Assembly: GCF_003544855.1 (NCBI RefSeq)
Contig: NZ_CP032101.1
Span: forward strand, 682,001 to 746,000
Source of the DNA: Malaciobacter marinus
Lineage (GTDB): Bacteria > Campylobacterota > Campylobacteria > Campylobacterales > Arcobacteraceae
Reading direction: 5' to 3'
DNA: 64,000 nt
Below the pieces are notes generated by a model, which was not told the DNA's origin, searched no databases, and worked only from the letters and a program-made list of their open reading frames with translations. This document shows, piece after piece, positions 54,754 to 63,490 of the stretch. The first letter of the stretch is position 1; every line of letters starts with the position of its first letter. Position numbers and translations under genes: made by a program.

Positions 54754-56931
54754 TTAAAACTTTTTAACTTTTAATCTAAGTGAATTTAATACAACTGCAA
54801 CAGAACTAAAACTCATAGCAATTCCTGCGTACATAGGACTTAACATAAGTCCAAATGTTGGATATAAAACACCAGCTGCAAGTGGAATTCCTAATGAATT
54901 ATAAGCAAATGCCCAAAAAAGGTTTTGTTTTATAATCTTTATACTCTCAACTGATAATTTTATACTCTTTTCAACAGATGAAAGTTCATTATTTACTAAG
55001 ATAATATCTCCAGCATCCTTACTAATATCAGAACCAGAGTTTAAAGTAACTCCAATATCTGCTTGTTTGATTGAAGGAGCGTCATTTATCCCATCTCCTA
55101 CAAACATAACTTTTGCTTTTTCTTGAAGTTTTAAAATTACATCATATTTTTGCGTAGGAATAACTTCACTATAAACCTCTTTTATATCTAGTTTTGAAGC
55201 TATTTTTGAAGCAGTGATTTTGTTGTCACCTGTAAGTAAAATAGGAGTTATACCTCTTTTTTTAATATTTGCAATAAGCTCTTTTGCGTCATCTTTTAGT
55301 TTATCAACTAAAGAGAATGAACCAATAGTTTCCTTATCAATTGAGGCTAATATTGCACCATTTGATTTATTTAGTTGCTCTTCATAAAACTTTTTATGTT
55401 TATCAAGTATAGATATATCATGCTCACTTAGAAGTTTTTCATTTCCTAATAAAACAAGTTTTCCTTCAACTTTTGCTTTGATACCTTTACCAGCAATTAT
55501 TTCAACATCTTCAATCTCTATATTTTCAACTGCTTCTTTATTTTCAATATAAGAAACAATAGCTTTTGAAATAGGGTGCTCACTTAACTTTTCAACAGAA
55601 GCTATTGTATTGAAATATTTTTCATCAATATCAGTAGTTTCAACACTTATTTCACCCTTTGTTAAAGTTCCTGTTTTATCAAAAACCGCATATTTTATAT
55701 CTTTTATTATCTCTAAAACTTCTGGGTTTTTTATTAGAAGTCCTTCTTTTGCACCTCTACTTACTGAGCTTACAATAGCAATTGGTGTTGCAAGTCCTAA
55801 AGCACAAGGGCAAGAGATAATTAAAACACTAATTGAAGCTAATATTGCAGTTTGCATATCTCCTAAAAGTGACCATACAACAAAAGTAAGAGTAGCAATA
55901 GCAATAACACTTGGAACAAAAATATTTGCAACTTTATCTGCAAATCTACTTATTGGAATTTGTTTGCTTTGTGCACTTTTTAGAAGTTGAATAATCTTAG
56001 ATAGTGTAGTATCTTTTGATTTTGTTAGAACTTCTATTTTTATTACACCATTTGTATTCAGTGTTCCTGATAGTACTTCTTCTCCTAACTCTTTAAATAC
56101 AGGCATAGATTCACCCGTAATCATAGATGTATCAATATCTGCTTTACCCTCTATGATTTTTCCATCAATTGGGATTTTTTCACCTGATTTGATTAAAACT
56201 TTATTTCCAACTTCTAAGCTATTTGCTAAAACAGTTTTGATATTTCCATCTTCTTGTATAAGATTAGCTTCTTGTGGAGCTAGGTTCATTAGTTTTTTTA
56301 AAAAGTCACTTGCTTTTTGTTTTGAACGCTCTTCAAGATATCTTCCAAGAAGAATAAAACTAATAATAACAGCAGCCCCATCAAAATATATAAATCTTAA
56401 GTTTTCTGGGAAAAGCCACGGTGCAAAAAGAACAAAAACCGAATAAAAGTAAGCAGCACTTGTACCTAAAGCTACTAATACATTCATATCAAAGTTTTTA
56501 TTGCTTAATGCTTTGTATGCAAGATTATAAAATCTTCCACCACAATAAAACTGAACAATTGTAGCAAATATAAATATGATTTTTTTATTTAATTCATCTT
56601 CAAAAATATTTGAAAACATCAGTGCAAAAATAACAATAGTTAATGATATAGAAGTAGTAAATAGTTGTTTTAATTTTTGAAAACTTCTTATTTGTTCTTG
56701 CTCTAATTTTTCAAAATCATCTTCAACTTTGTATCCAAGTTTTTCAATATTTGCAACGAGTTTATCTTTTGAATATAGTTTTGAATCAATAGTAAACTCA
56801 CCTTCACTTGAAGCAAAACTTACTTTTGTATCAATAACTCCATCTTGCCTTTTTAAAAAATTTTCAATTCCATTTGAACAATTTACACAAGTCATACCTG
56901 AAATATTTAAATTTATTTTCTCTTTTGACAT
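54754..56931 (-). CDS. copA: copper-exporting P1B-type ATPase
   Basis: A 725-residue pump. One N-terminal metal-binding domain with GMTCVNCS (Cys15, Cys18), eight membrane helices, the transport motif CPC in ISCPCALGLATP, phosphorylation motif DKTGTLT, HP in SEHPISKA, and GDGINDAPS. The CPC motif and C-terminal helices YNSLGIPLAAG and MSFSSVAVVLNSLRL indicate Cu(I) export. It is the last gene of a copZ-arsR-copA operon with two-base-scale gaps. Confidence 0.92.
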   Translation of the reverse strand: MSKEKINLNISGMTCVNCSNGIENFLKRQDGVIDTKVSFASSEGEFTIDSKLYSKDKLVANIEKLGYKVEDDFEKLEQEQIRSFQKLKQLFTTSISLTIVIFALMFSNIFEDELNKKIIFIFATIVQFYCGGRFYNLAYKALSNKNFDMNVLVALGTSAAYFYSVFVLFAPWLFPENLRFIYFDGAAVIISFILLGRYLEERSKQKASDFLKKLMNLAPQEANLIQEDGNIKTVLANSLEVGNKVLIKSGEKIPIDGKIIEGKADIDTSMITGESMPVFKELGEEVLSGTLNTNGVIKIEVLTKSKDTTLSKIIQLLKSAQSKQIPISRFADKVANIFVPSVIAIATLTFVVWSLLGDMQTAILASISVLIISCPCALGLATPIAIVSSVSRGAKEGLLIKNPEVLEIIKDIKYAVFDKTGTLTKGEISVETTDIDEKYFNTIASVEKLSEHPISKAIVSYIENKEAVENIEIEDVEIIAGKGIKAKVEGKLVLLGNEKLLSEHDISILDKHKKFYEEQLNKSNGAILASIDKETIGSFSLVDKLKDDAKELIANIKKRGITPILLTGDNKITASKIASKLDIKEVYSEVIPTQKYDVILKLQEKAKVMFVGDGINDAPSIKQADIGVTLNSGSDISKDAGDIILVNNELSSVEKSIKLSVESIKIIKQNLFWAFAYNSLGIPLAAGVLYPTFGLMLSPMYAGIAMSFSSVAVVLNSLRLKVKKF

Positions 56932-56932
56932 A

Positions 56933-57286
56933 TCAGTCCTTTTCTTCTAAGATTAGCTTAAGAAGGTCTTTAATGTATTTATCTTTAATATAATAAAACG
57001 ACATCTTTTTATCTTTTTCAAAATCGACTATGCCATACTTTTTTAAAATTCTTAGTTGGTGTGATACATGAGATTGGGGTATTTCTAAAAGATTTGCCAT
57101 CTCTCCTACGCATATTTCATAATCTAAAAGTGCATATAACATTTTTGCACGAGTAGGGTCACTTAGTGCTTTAAAGACATTTGATATTTCAACTAAAGTA
57201 TTTTGAGATGGTAAGACTTCTCTGATTTTAGGAATATGACTTATACCTTCACAGCATGACCTAGTCAGATTTTTTGGTTTACTCAT
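56933..57286 (-). CDS. ArsR/SmtB family metal-sensing repressor
   Basis: A 117-residue winged-helix repressor: LSDPTRAKMLYALLDYEICVGEMANLLEIPQ at about 41-70 with Cys59 in the alpha-3 metal-site position, recognition helix SHVSHQLRILKKYG, and an N-terminal Cys11-Cys12 pair. The cysteine set resembles CadC-like thiolate sensors. It sits between a copper chaperone and a copper pump, so a copper-responsive ArsR protein is inferred, instead of the more usual CueR, CsoR or CopY. Confidence 0.87.
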   Translation of the reverse strand: MSKPKNLTRSCCEGISHIPKIREVLPSQNTLVEISNVFKALSDPTRAKMLYALLDYEICVGEMANLLEIPQSHVSHQLRILKKYGIVDFEKDKKMSFYYIKDKYIKDLLKLILEEKD

Positions 57287-57287
57287 G

Positions 57288-57494
57288 CTACTCTTCTATA
57301 ATCTCAAATCCAAGAGTTTTCATCTCTTCCTTAAAAGTTGCCTCTTTTGTATCATCAGCAATCTCAACAGTAACCTCTTTTGGTTCAACATCTAAATTAA
57401 CCTCAATAGTTCCAAAACTATCTTCTAGTGATGATTTTATAAGGTTTGAACAACCTGAACAAGCTATATTTTGTGCTTTAAATGTTTTTTTCAT
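57288..57494 (-). CDS. copZ: copper chaperone (HMA domain)
   Basis: A 68-residue heavy-metal-associated domain with the metal-binding motif NIACSGCSN (Cys12 and Cys15) and the fold end KTLGFEIIEE. It delivers Cu(I) to the pump or the regulator. It is the first gene of the operon, with AAAGGA before the ATG and the stop one base from the repressor start region. Confidence 0.87.
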   Translation of the reverse strand: MKKTFKAQNIACSGCSNLIKSSLEDSFGTIEVNLDVEPKEVTVEIADDTKEATFKEEMKTLGFEIIEE

Positions 57495-57507
57495 ATATAA
57501 ATCCTTT

Positions 57508-57544
57508 CATATGATATTTTTATCATATGATGATTTTATCATAT
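57508..57544. promoter_or_regulatory. ArsR-type operator upstream of copZ
   Basis: CATATGATA (57508-57516) is repeated inverted as TATCATATG (57521-57529) around TTTT, a perfect 9+4+9 repeat. A further inverted half, ATCATA (57538-57543), pairs with TATGAT at 57526-57531, giving an overlapping second site. The site lies 14 bases upstream of copZ and is the obvious target for the operon's repressor. Confidence 0.65.
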
Positions 57545-57589
57545 AAAAAAATCTAAGTCAATATAAATTTTGATTTATTTCAAATTTTT

Positions 57590-58012
57590 TTAATCCCACT
57601 TCTTACTTAGTAGCTCTTTTAGTTTTGTAAACTCTTCTTGTCCAATGTTTTTCTTAATGGTATTTTCAACTTTATTCATCACTTCTTTTCTACATACTAG
57701 AAGTTCATTTCCTTTTTTTGTTATGTTTATTTGTTTGTTTTTTTTATTACTTGTTTCATCATCTAAACATAAGTATCCTTTTTCACAAAGATTATTAATA
57801 CTTTTATGTATAGCTTGTCTACTTATATTTAGTTTTTTACCTAATAATGAAGGAGTAACTATACCATTTTGAATAAGAGTGATTATTCTTGTAGCTGTTA
57901 CTATATCGTTTGTTTCAAATTCATGTTTTTTTGCTTCTATGAAACTTAACTCTTCAATTAAGTTAAGTTTTTCCAAAAGAAGAAACTTAATATCTAAATT
58001 ATTATCTTCCAT
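57590..58012 (-). CDS. MarR family transcriptional regulator
   Basis: A 140-residue winged-helix protein: VTPSLLGKKLNISRQAIHKSINNLCEKGYL (about 52-81) is the DNA-binding helix-turn-helix, followed by a basic wing (DETSNKKNKQINITKKG) and a C-terminal dimerisation helix. It is divergent from a membrane transporter-like gene, which it probably represses. AAGGAGG gives a very strong ribosome site, placed within a palindrome. Confidence 0.8.
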   Translation of the reverse strand: MEDNNLDIKFLLLEKLNLIEELSFIEAKKHEFETNDIVTATRIITLIQNGIVTPSLLGKKLNISRQAIHKSINNLCEKGYLCLDDETSNKKNKQINITKKGNELLVCRKEVMNKVENTIKKNIGQEEFTKLKELLSKKWD

Positions 58013-58014
58013 AA

Positions 58015-58031
58015 TGTCAACCTCCTTGACA
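58015..58031. promoter_or_regulatory. palindrome over the MarR gene ribosome site
   Basis: TGTCAA (58015-58020) and TTGACA (58026-58031) flank CCTCC; on the MarR transcript this reads a six-pair hairpin whose loop is GGAGG, the ribosome site. TGTCAA recurs at 58054-58059. The same DNA could serve as an operator for autoregulation and for the divergent gene. Confidence 0.5.
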
Positions 58032-58099
58032 AAAAATATTATTTTGATTAAAATGTCAACTAAGTTTACTATAACAAATATTAGAAAAAGGGAAAATTT

Positions 58100-59284
58100 A
58101 TGGCAAAAGTTAGTAATTTGGGCGAAAAATACTCACCAATGTATTTTTTAGCTTCATTAGGTTCAGGAGGATTAGCAGTATCTTTCTTTTTATATCTAAA
58201 TTTTTTAATACCACATAAGGGCGTAGAAATGGTAAGTATTACTCATATTATGCCTTTTTTACAAAAAGGAAATTTTGTATCATTTTTGATTGCTATTGCA
58301 ATACTTATTACACTTTTCTTTATCTTTAAACACTTTGAGTTACTTATTTGGAATATCAAAGAGTATGGTATTTTTAAAAAAAGTGTGGCATTTGAGAAAC
58401 TAAAAAGAACAAATAGCGAAGTATCTTTGATGGCGATACCTCTTACTATTGGTATGAGTATGAATATAGTTTTTATTTTATTGGCTTTAACTTTACCAAT
58501 TTTATATGATGTTATAGAGTATCTTTTACCTGTTGCTTTAGTTAGTTTTTTAGTTATTGGTTTTTTTGCTTTAAAAATCTATATTGAGTATTTTTCTCAT
58601 ATGATAATAAGTGGTGATTTTAAAGCTAATGAAAACAATAATTTTAGTCAACTAATAGCTATCTTTGCTTTTGCAATGATTTCTGTTGGGTTTTCAGGGC
58701 CTGGAGCTATGAGTAGTAATAGTGCTGTTTCAAGTATTGGAATATTTTTTGCAGTATTTTTTGCAATTGTTGCAATAAGTTTAACATTTATTAAAATAAT
58801 CCTTGCAATGAGAGAAATTTTAGAGTCAGGAATAAGCAAAGAAACAAGTGTAAGTATATGGATAATGCTTCCTATATTAACTCTTTTAAATATTGCTTTT
58901 ATTAGACTTACTTTTGGATTTTATCATCACTTAGTAAATGATAGTGTTCCTTCTGCTTGGTTGTTTTTGATAACTTCATCGATATTTTCACTAGAGTTGA
59001 TTTTTGCAGTTGTAGGATACTTCGTAATGAAAAAACTTGGATATTTTAAAGACTATATAAATGGAGACAAAAAAAGTAATCTAAGCTTTGCAATCATCTG
59101 TCCAGGAGTTGCTTTTTATGTTTTAGGGTTCTTTTTTATTATGGCAGGACTTGTAAAAAATAATATTATTACTATATTCTCACCACAGTTTTTTATAATA
59201 TTAGCTATTTTAGTTTTTGTTCAATATAAAACAGTAAGAACATTTTTTAAATTAGAAAAAAAACTTATAAAACAACACGCTTAA
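58100..59284 (+). CDS. ten-TM membrane protein, possibly TDT/SLAC1-like
   Basis: A 394-residue protein with about ten membrane segments and short loops. The opening PMYFLASLGSGGLAVSFFLYL and the helix count recall the TDT/SLAC1 anion-channel family (tellurite, sulfite or organic acid passage), but the match is not strong by eye. It is divergent from a MarR regulator. The only histidine-rich stretch is FGFYHHLVND near residue 275. A terminator follows. Confidence 0.5.
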   Translation: MAKVSNLGEKYSPMYFLASLGSGGLAVSFFLYLNFLIPHKGVEMVSITHIMPFLQKGNFVSFLIAIAILITLFFIFKHFELLIWNIKEYGIFKKSVAFEKLKRTNSEVSLMAIPLTIGMSMNIVFILLALTLPILYDVIEYLLPVALVSFLVIGFFALKIYIEYFSHMIISGDFKANENNNFSQLIAIFAFAMISVGFSGPGAMSSNSAVSSIGIFFAVFFAIVAISLTFIKIILAMREILESGISKETSVSIWIMLPILTLLNIAFIRLTFGFYHHLVNDSVPSAWLFLITSSIFSLELIFAVVGYFVMKKLGYFKDYINGDKKSNLSFAIICPGVAFYVLGFFFIMAGLVKNNIITIFSPQFFIILAILVFVQYKTVRTFFKLEKKLIKQHA

Positions 59285-59313
59285 TAACTACCAAATATAA
59301 TGCAAATAAAAGC

Positions 59314-59341
59314 AAAAGTCTTTAAGTAAGACTTTTGTTTT
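59314..59341 (+). terminator. intrinsic terminator
   Basis: AAAAGTCTT (59314-59322), loop, AAGACTTTT (59328-59336), then G and a T-run. It ends the transcript of the ten-TM protein gene. Confidence 0.8.
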
Positions 59342-59425
59342 TTACTTTTATAACAACTGAATAATGATTATGAAAATGAGGAAATTTAATCAATTTTAAT
59401 TGGGAAAGTATTAAGTAGTTCTGAA

Positions 59426-59462
59426 CCCTCGGCTATATCTCTAGTATATAGGCTTACGAGGG
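59426..59462. repeat. nested inverted repeat in a non-coding spacer
   Basis: CCCTCG (59426-59431) pairs with CGAGGG (59457-59462), and inside it CTATAT (59433-59438) pairs with ATATAG (59446-59451). The GC-rich ends stand out in very AT-rich DNA. No T-run follows, so it is not a normal terminator. The rest of the 59342-59716 spacer shows no gene or further motif. Confidence 0.45.
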
Positions 59463-59746
59463 AATTATATAAAAATTATAAATAATAACAAATGAAATAA
59501 AGCTTAATTAATAGTAGAAGTTAGTTAATTAATGAAACTAAATTATATTAAAAAGTTTGAAAATAGAGTATTTCATAAAAGAAATATCTACCAAATTTTA
59601 TACAAGTTTATTTAGAGTTTATTATATTCTTGTTAATAAAGTGGGGCACTTTTACTTTGATTTGACAATAATATATCTCTTCAGAAGTATCAACTAATGA
59701 TTTACTATTTGAATTTTTGGAAAAATTGACAGATAAAGAGTATAAA

Positions 59747-60034
59747 ATGAATTTATCTAATATGACAAAAGAAGTAAATTTTACACTAATGGAATATGAG
59801 TTTATTGCTATTTATCTTTTGGTAACATTTGAAAAGTTTTATACTAATAGTGAACTTATTAAAGATAAAGAATTTGCAGAGTTTTTTGAAGCAATAGCTT
59901 CAAAAATACATTTTTTATCAAATGAAGCACAGCTTTATTTAGCATTAGTTTTACAAATAAGTTCTGTAGGAACTAACACTAAAGATGGTTTTAATAAGTT
60001 AGAAGAGAATCTAAAATACAATAATTTATTATAA
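59747..60034 (+). CDS. unknown small protein in accessory region
   Basis: A 95-residue acidic, helical protein without signal or membrane helix (FTLMEYEFIAIYLLVTFEKF). No family recognised. The ATG at 59747 follows AAAGAG; the frame stays open and looks coding back to 59672 (includes TTG at 59717), so the start is uncertain or the 5' end has been lost. It is convergent with the large TPR gene and shares a terminator hairpin with it. Confidence 0.45.
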   Translation: MNLSNMTKEVNFTLMEYEFIAIYLLVTFEKFYTNSELIKDKEFAEFFEAIASKIHFLSNEAQLYLALVLQISSVGTNTKDGFNKLEENLKYNNLL

Positions 60035-60039
60035 TTATT

Positions 60040-60068
60040 ATACTGGGATGATATTCCCAGTATTTAAT
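60040..60068. terminator. bidirectional terminator
   Basis: ATACTGGGA (60040-60048) pairs with TCCCAGTAT (60055-60063), followed by TTTAAT. It lies between convergent genes. Confidence 0.7.
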
Positions 60069-60094
60069 ACAAATCATTATTATGATTGAATTTA

Positions 60095-63000
60095 TTATAT
60101 ATATGCAATTATATATTCAAGGTTTTTTGATAGGTTATCTTCTTTAGGTAATACTACTTTAGGATAAAGGACTTTATAGTGATGAAAATAAACTTCCTTT
60201 ATTTTTTCTAAAAAGCCATAATCATTTAGTATATTTAATAGATTAATTTCTTTTACTGATAATTTATTTGTGCTAATATCACTATTTATTAGTAAATTAA
60301 TTAAATTATCAAGCAATGATTGGATAATTGTTATATCAAATACATATTTGTAATTTTTTTTATGTAAAGTAATAGCTAAATCAATTATATCTTCTCTTTT
60401 TAATAAGGATAATGAATTACTTATCATTGTTGTATTGAATTTTAATATTTCAAAAATAACTTCTAACATTCTATCTTCTGTTATAAGTTGGTAGTTTTTC
60501 TCAAAACTAAGAGCAATTGCATGATATTCTTGAATTCCTATATATTCTGTAATACTAAATGATTCTTTAAATAATAGGGTGGATTTTATATCATCAATGA
60601 TTTTAACATATGCAATATTATCAAGAATCTTTTTTAAATTATCTAAGAAGAGCGTTATCTGTTCTTTTGTTATTATATTTTTGCACAATTTTCCATCTTC
60701 TTCAAAAACATATAAAAGTTCATTCTCTTTATTTAATTTTTCTTTATAACTAAGTAAATAGTCAAAAGTAGATTTTTGTATATAAACATCTTCTCTTTTT
60801 AATACTGTATCAAGCTTATCCCAGTAATTTAAGAATATTATAGATGAAAGTGTTAAAAGTTTTGGAGTGTTTTTATCTTTAAAATTTACTCTACAAGAAT
60901 TGAAGTTAAGATTTTCTTTTTCAAGAAGTTTAACAATTAGATTAAAATATTTATCATATCCTTTTGATAAACTCCAAAAACCTATTTCTTTCCCTTCACT
61001 ATATTTTTTAATTAAATTACTAGATTGTAGATTTTGACTTGACAAAATTTTTTGTAAATCTTCAAATGGTTTTTCTATTCCCCAATCAACTTTCATAACT
61101 TTAAAATATGGACTATCAACTGTTTCTAATATTTCATTTATAATTGAATGAAATAATGACTTCTGTTCATATGTTTTATCATCGCTTATTTTATTTATTT
61201 CAAGTTTATCAATTAATAATATTTTGAATTTCTTTACATAAATTTCATGTACATCTTGGAATAACTCTTTATCCAAATAATAATTCTTGTTTTTATAATA
61301 AATTGTATTTTTTTGAAAACCATTAATTTCTGTATCTTTAAAATTAGTGATTGAACTAAAATACATTGAAGCTAACTGCATTTTATTTTCATTATCCAAT
61401 TCATCTATATTTAAACTAAGGATTTTTTTATTTATAATTCCAAATGCATTATTTACATCTCTATTCACAAATAAATTAAAATATGATATTAAATTAATAT
61501 CTGTAAAATCAAGTTCTTTTTGTATAGATTGAAGATAATATAAAACTTCATTTTCATTTTCTTCACTAAGTCTATTTTTGTATTTCACAAAATTATGAAG
61601 TCCCGTAATTAAAACATTTTTTGCAGATATAATATCTTTATTTTTTTCCCAAATTTTATAATAAAATTCAAATGCTTTATCTAATCTACTAAATTTAAAA
61701 TATATATCAGCTATATGTCCATAATAATTTGATTTATCTTTAATAGCTTTAATAAAATTTTCAAAATCACTGATTTTTATTTCTTTATCTTCATAACATT
61801 TTTTTAAAATATAACCTATTAAGTTTTTAAACTCATTTTGTTTTAAAATAGCTAACTTTATATATAACTCTGATTTCTTTACTTCCATTAAAAAATTTAT
61901 GACTTCAAAAATTATGTCATTTAAAATATTTGCTTTTTCTAGAAAATTAAATAATGTAGTAATCTCTATATTTTTAATTTTTTTGTTTTCATTTTTTTTT
62001 AATAATAAATGTGAAAAATACAATTCTAAATTTTTTTCTAAATTAGAGTTTATATAATTTGCTATGTTTTTAGATATAACAGTATTTTCATTTATTGAAG
62101 CAAACACATAAAAATAAATAATTGTATCGGACTTTAATAATAGTTCCGTATTTTTATTAAAATAACTTAAAATTATTTTTGTATTTTCATTTTTTATTAA
62201 CAATAAGCTTGAATATATTAATAATACTTTATAATTTTGAAGTACTTTTTTTTGAATTAAACTATGATTAATATTGATATTTTTATAATTACAATATTGT
62301 AAATAATGTTCATCAAATAATATTTCTGAATTCTTTTCATAAAAGTCAATATAATCATTTTTTAAATCTAAAATTAGAAGTAAATATGCTTTAAAATTTT
62401 TCAATTCATTACTGTACTGTTGATTTAGAAATTTTTCTGCTTCTAAAAGTTTGTCTAAAAGTTCTTTATACTCTATTACTACTTCATTCTTAAATTCTTT
62501 TTTTACCCTAAAATATTCATTGATAATAATTTGAATAAAAAATCCTTTTATATGAAGCTTAATTAAAAAGCTTGGATTTGTTTCTAATACTAATTTATAA
62601 TAAGTATTCGCTTTTTTTAAATCTTCTTCATTTTTATTTAAATAATTATATGAATTTGAAAATATATGCCCCGCTATTAAATGATTTTTTTCTTGTTTTT
62701 CTTTTGATAGAGAATTAAATAATTTTTTTGATTCTTCAATATTTCCACTATTTAGATAAAAAATGATTTTAAAATAATCATTTGATTTTATATCATCTTT
62801 TTCAGTTTTTAAATCTTTAACTAATTCAAAAAAATCTTTTTCATTCTTTTCCGCAGAATATATTGAAAGTAAAAGTTCTTTATATCTTATATCTTTATAT
62901 TCATTATAATCTTTATTTAGCACTTCTAAAATATTTTTAGTTTTTTCTGAATTTCTAAGTTCTAAAAAATATTCTGCTTTTTTTAGTAATATGTAATATT

Positions 63001-63202
63001 TCGACTCTTTGTGTTGATGTTTTTCAAGTGCAGTGTTTAATAATTCAAAAGCTTTAGTGATTTTACCATCACAAAAATGTTCATCTAAACTTTCTAATAA
63101 TGTTTTAACTTCTGAACTATAATTGTTTTGTTCTTTTATATTTGTTGCATTATATATATTTCCACTGCTAAAAAAACTAAGAATTCTGTTTATCATTTTC
63201 AT
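60095..63202 (-). CDS. large TPR protein with PIN-like C-terminal region
   Basis: A 1035-residue protein. Residues 30-230 and about 480-540 hold TPR-like helix pairs (AFELLNTALEKHQHKESKYYILLKKAEYFLE). A linker with YSEGKEIGFWSLSKGYDKYF (about 730-755) precedes a PIN-nuclease-like region (about 775-925): LTLSSIIFL and, near 886-915, EYHAIALSF then LITEDRML. The first PIN aspartate position seems to be Thr, so nuclease activity is doubtful. TPR-PIN proteins of this build occur in bacterial defence or conflict loci. A small membrane peptide gene overlaps its start. Confidence 0.6.
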   Translation of the reverse strand: MKMINRILSFFSSGNIYNATNIKEQNNYSSEVKTLLESLDEHFCDGKITKAFELLNTALEKHQHKESKYYILLKKAEYFLELRNSEKTKNILEVLNKDYNEYKDIRYKELLLSIYSAEKNEKDFFELVKDLKTEKDDIKSNDYFKIIFYLNSGNIEESKKLFNSLSKEKQEKNHLIAGHIFSNSYNYLNKNEEDLKKANTYYKLVLETNPSFLIKLHIKGFFIQIIINEYFRVKKEFKNEVVIEYKELLDKLLEAEKFLNQQYSNELKNFKAYLLLILDLKNDYIDFYEKNSEILFDEHYLQYCNYKNININHSLIQKKVLQNYKVLLIYSSLLLIKNENTKIILSYFNKNTELLLKSDTIIYFYVFASINENTVISKNIANYINSNLEKNLELYFSHLLLKKNENKKIKNIEITTLFNFLEKANILNDIIFEVINFLMEVKKSELYIKLAILKQNEFKNLIGYILKKCYEDKEIKISDFENFIKAIKDKSNYYGHIADIYFKFSRLDKAFEFYYKIWEKNKDIISAKNVLITGLHNFVKYKNRLSEENENEVLYYLQSIQKELDFTDINLISYFNLFVNRDVNNAFGIINKKILSLNIDELDNENKMQLASMYFSSITNFKDTEINGFQKNTIYYKNKNYYLDKELFQDVHEIYVKKFKILLIDKLEINKISDDKTYEQKSLFHSIINEILETVDSPYFKVMKVDWGIEKPFEDLQKILSSQNLQSSNLIKKYSEGKEIGFWSLSKGYDKYFNLIVKLLEKENLNFNSCRVNFKDKNTPKLLTLSSIIFLNYWDKLDTVLKREDVYIQKSTFDYLLSYKEKLNKENELLYVFEEDGKLCKNIITKEQITLFLDNLKKILDNIAYVKIIDDIKSTLLFKESFSITEYIGIQEYHAIALSFEKNYQLITEDRMLEVIFEILKFNTTMISNSLSLLKREDIIDLAITLHKKNYKYVFDITIIQSLLDNLINLLINSDISTNKLSVKEINLLNILNDYGFLEKIKEVYFHHYKVLYPKVVLPKEDNLSKNLEYIIAYI

Positions 63203-63335
63203 TACTTAAATTTGTTTTATTATTATTACTAAAAAAATTTAAAGAACTATTTGATTGCTTATTTATTTTTGTAATTATTTTACAAGTAAATAAACCACCT
63301 AAAAAACTTAATATAGCTATAATAATTTCATTCAT
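63177..63335 (-). CDS. 52-residue membrane peptide upstream of the TPR-PIN gene
   Basis: Starts MNEIIIAILSFLGGLFTCKIITK: a single N-terminal membrane helix, then a polar tail rich in Asn and Ser. TAGGAAAA lies before the ATG at 63335. Its end overlaps the start of the large TPR gene by 26 bases in another frame, indicating coupled translation. It may anchor the TPR protein at the membrane or act as a toxin-like peptide; neither is shown. Confidence 0.5.
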   Translation of the reverse strand: MNEIIIAILSFLGGLFTCKIITKINKQSNSSLNFFSNNNKTNLSNENDKQNS

Positions 63336-63490
63336 GTTATTTTCCTAAATCAATACTATTTATTTTGAATTTTATATACATTTTAATTATTATAACAAAA
63401 AATTAATATTCTTCAGTTAAGTGATAGAGACATTATAAACTTAATTTTAGATGTAATTGATAGTGTCTAGAGTTTTAATTAGGAAAGAAG

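Noticed and set aside
55610-56446. Plus-strand reading frames within copA
   Set aside because: They are shadows of a complete P-type ATPase with all its motifs.
57645-58151. Plus-strand frames across the MarR gene and its promoter
   Set aside because: They overlap a convincing MarR protein and the start of the divergent membrane gene and show no domain.
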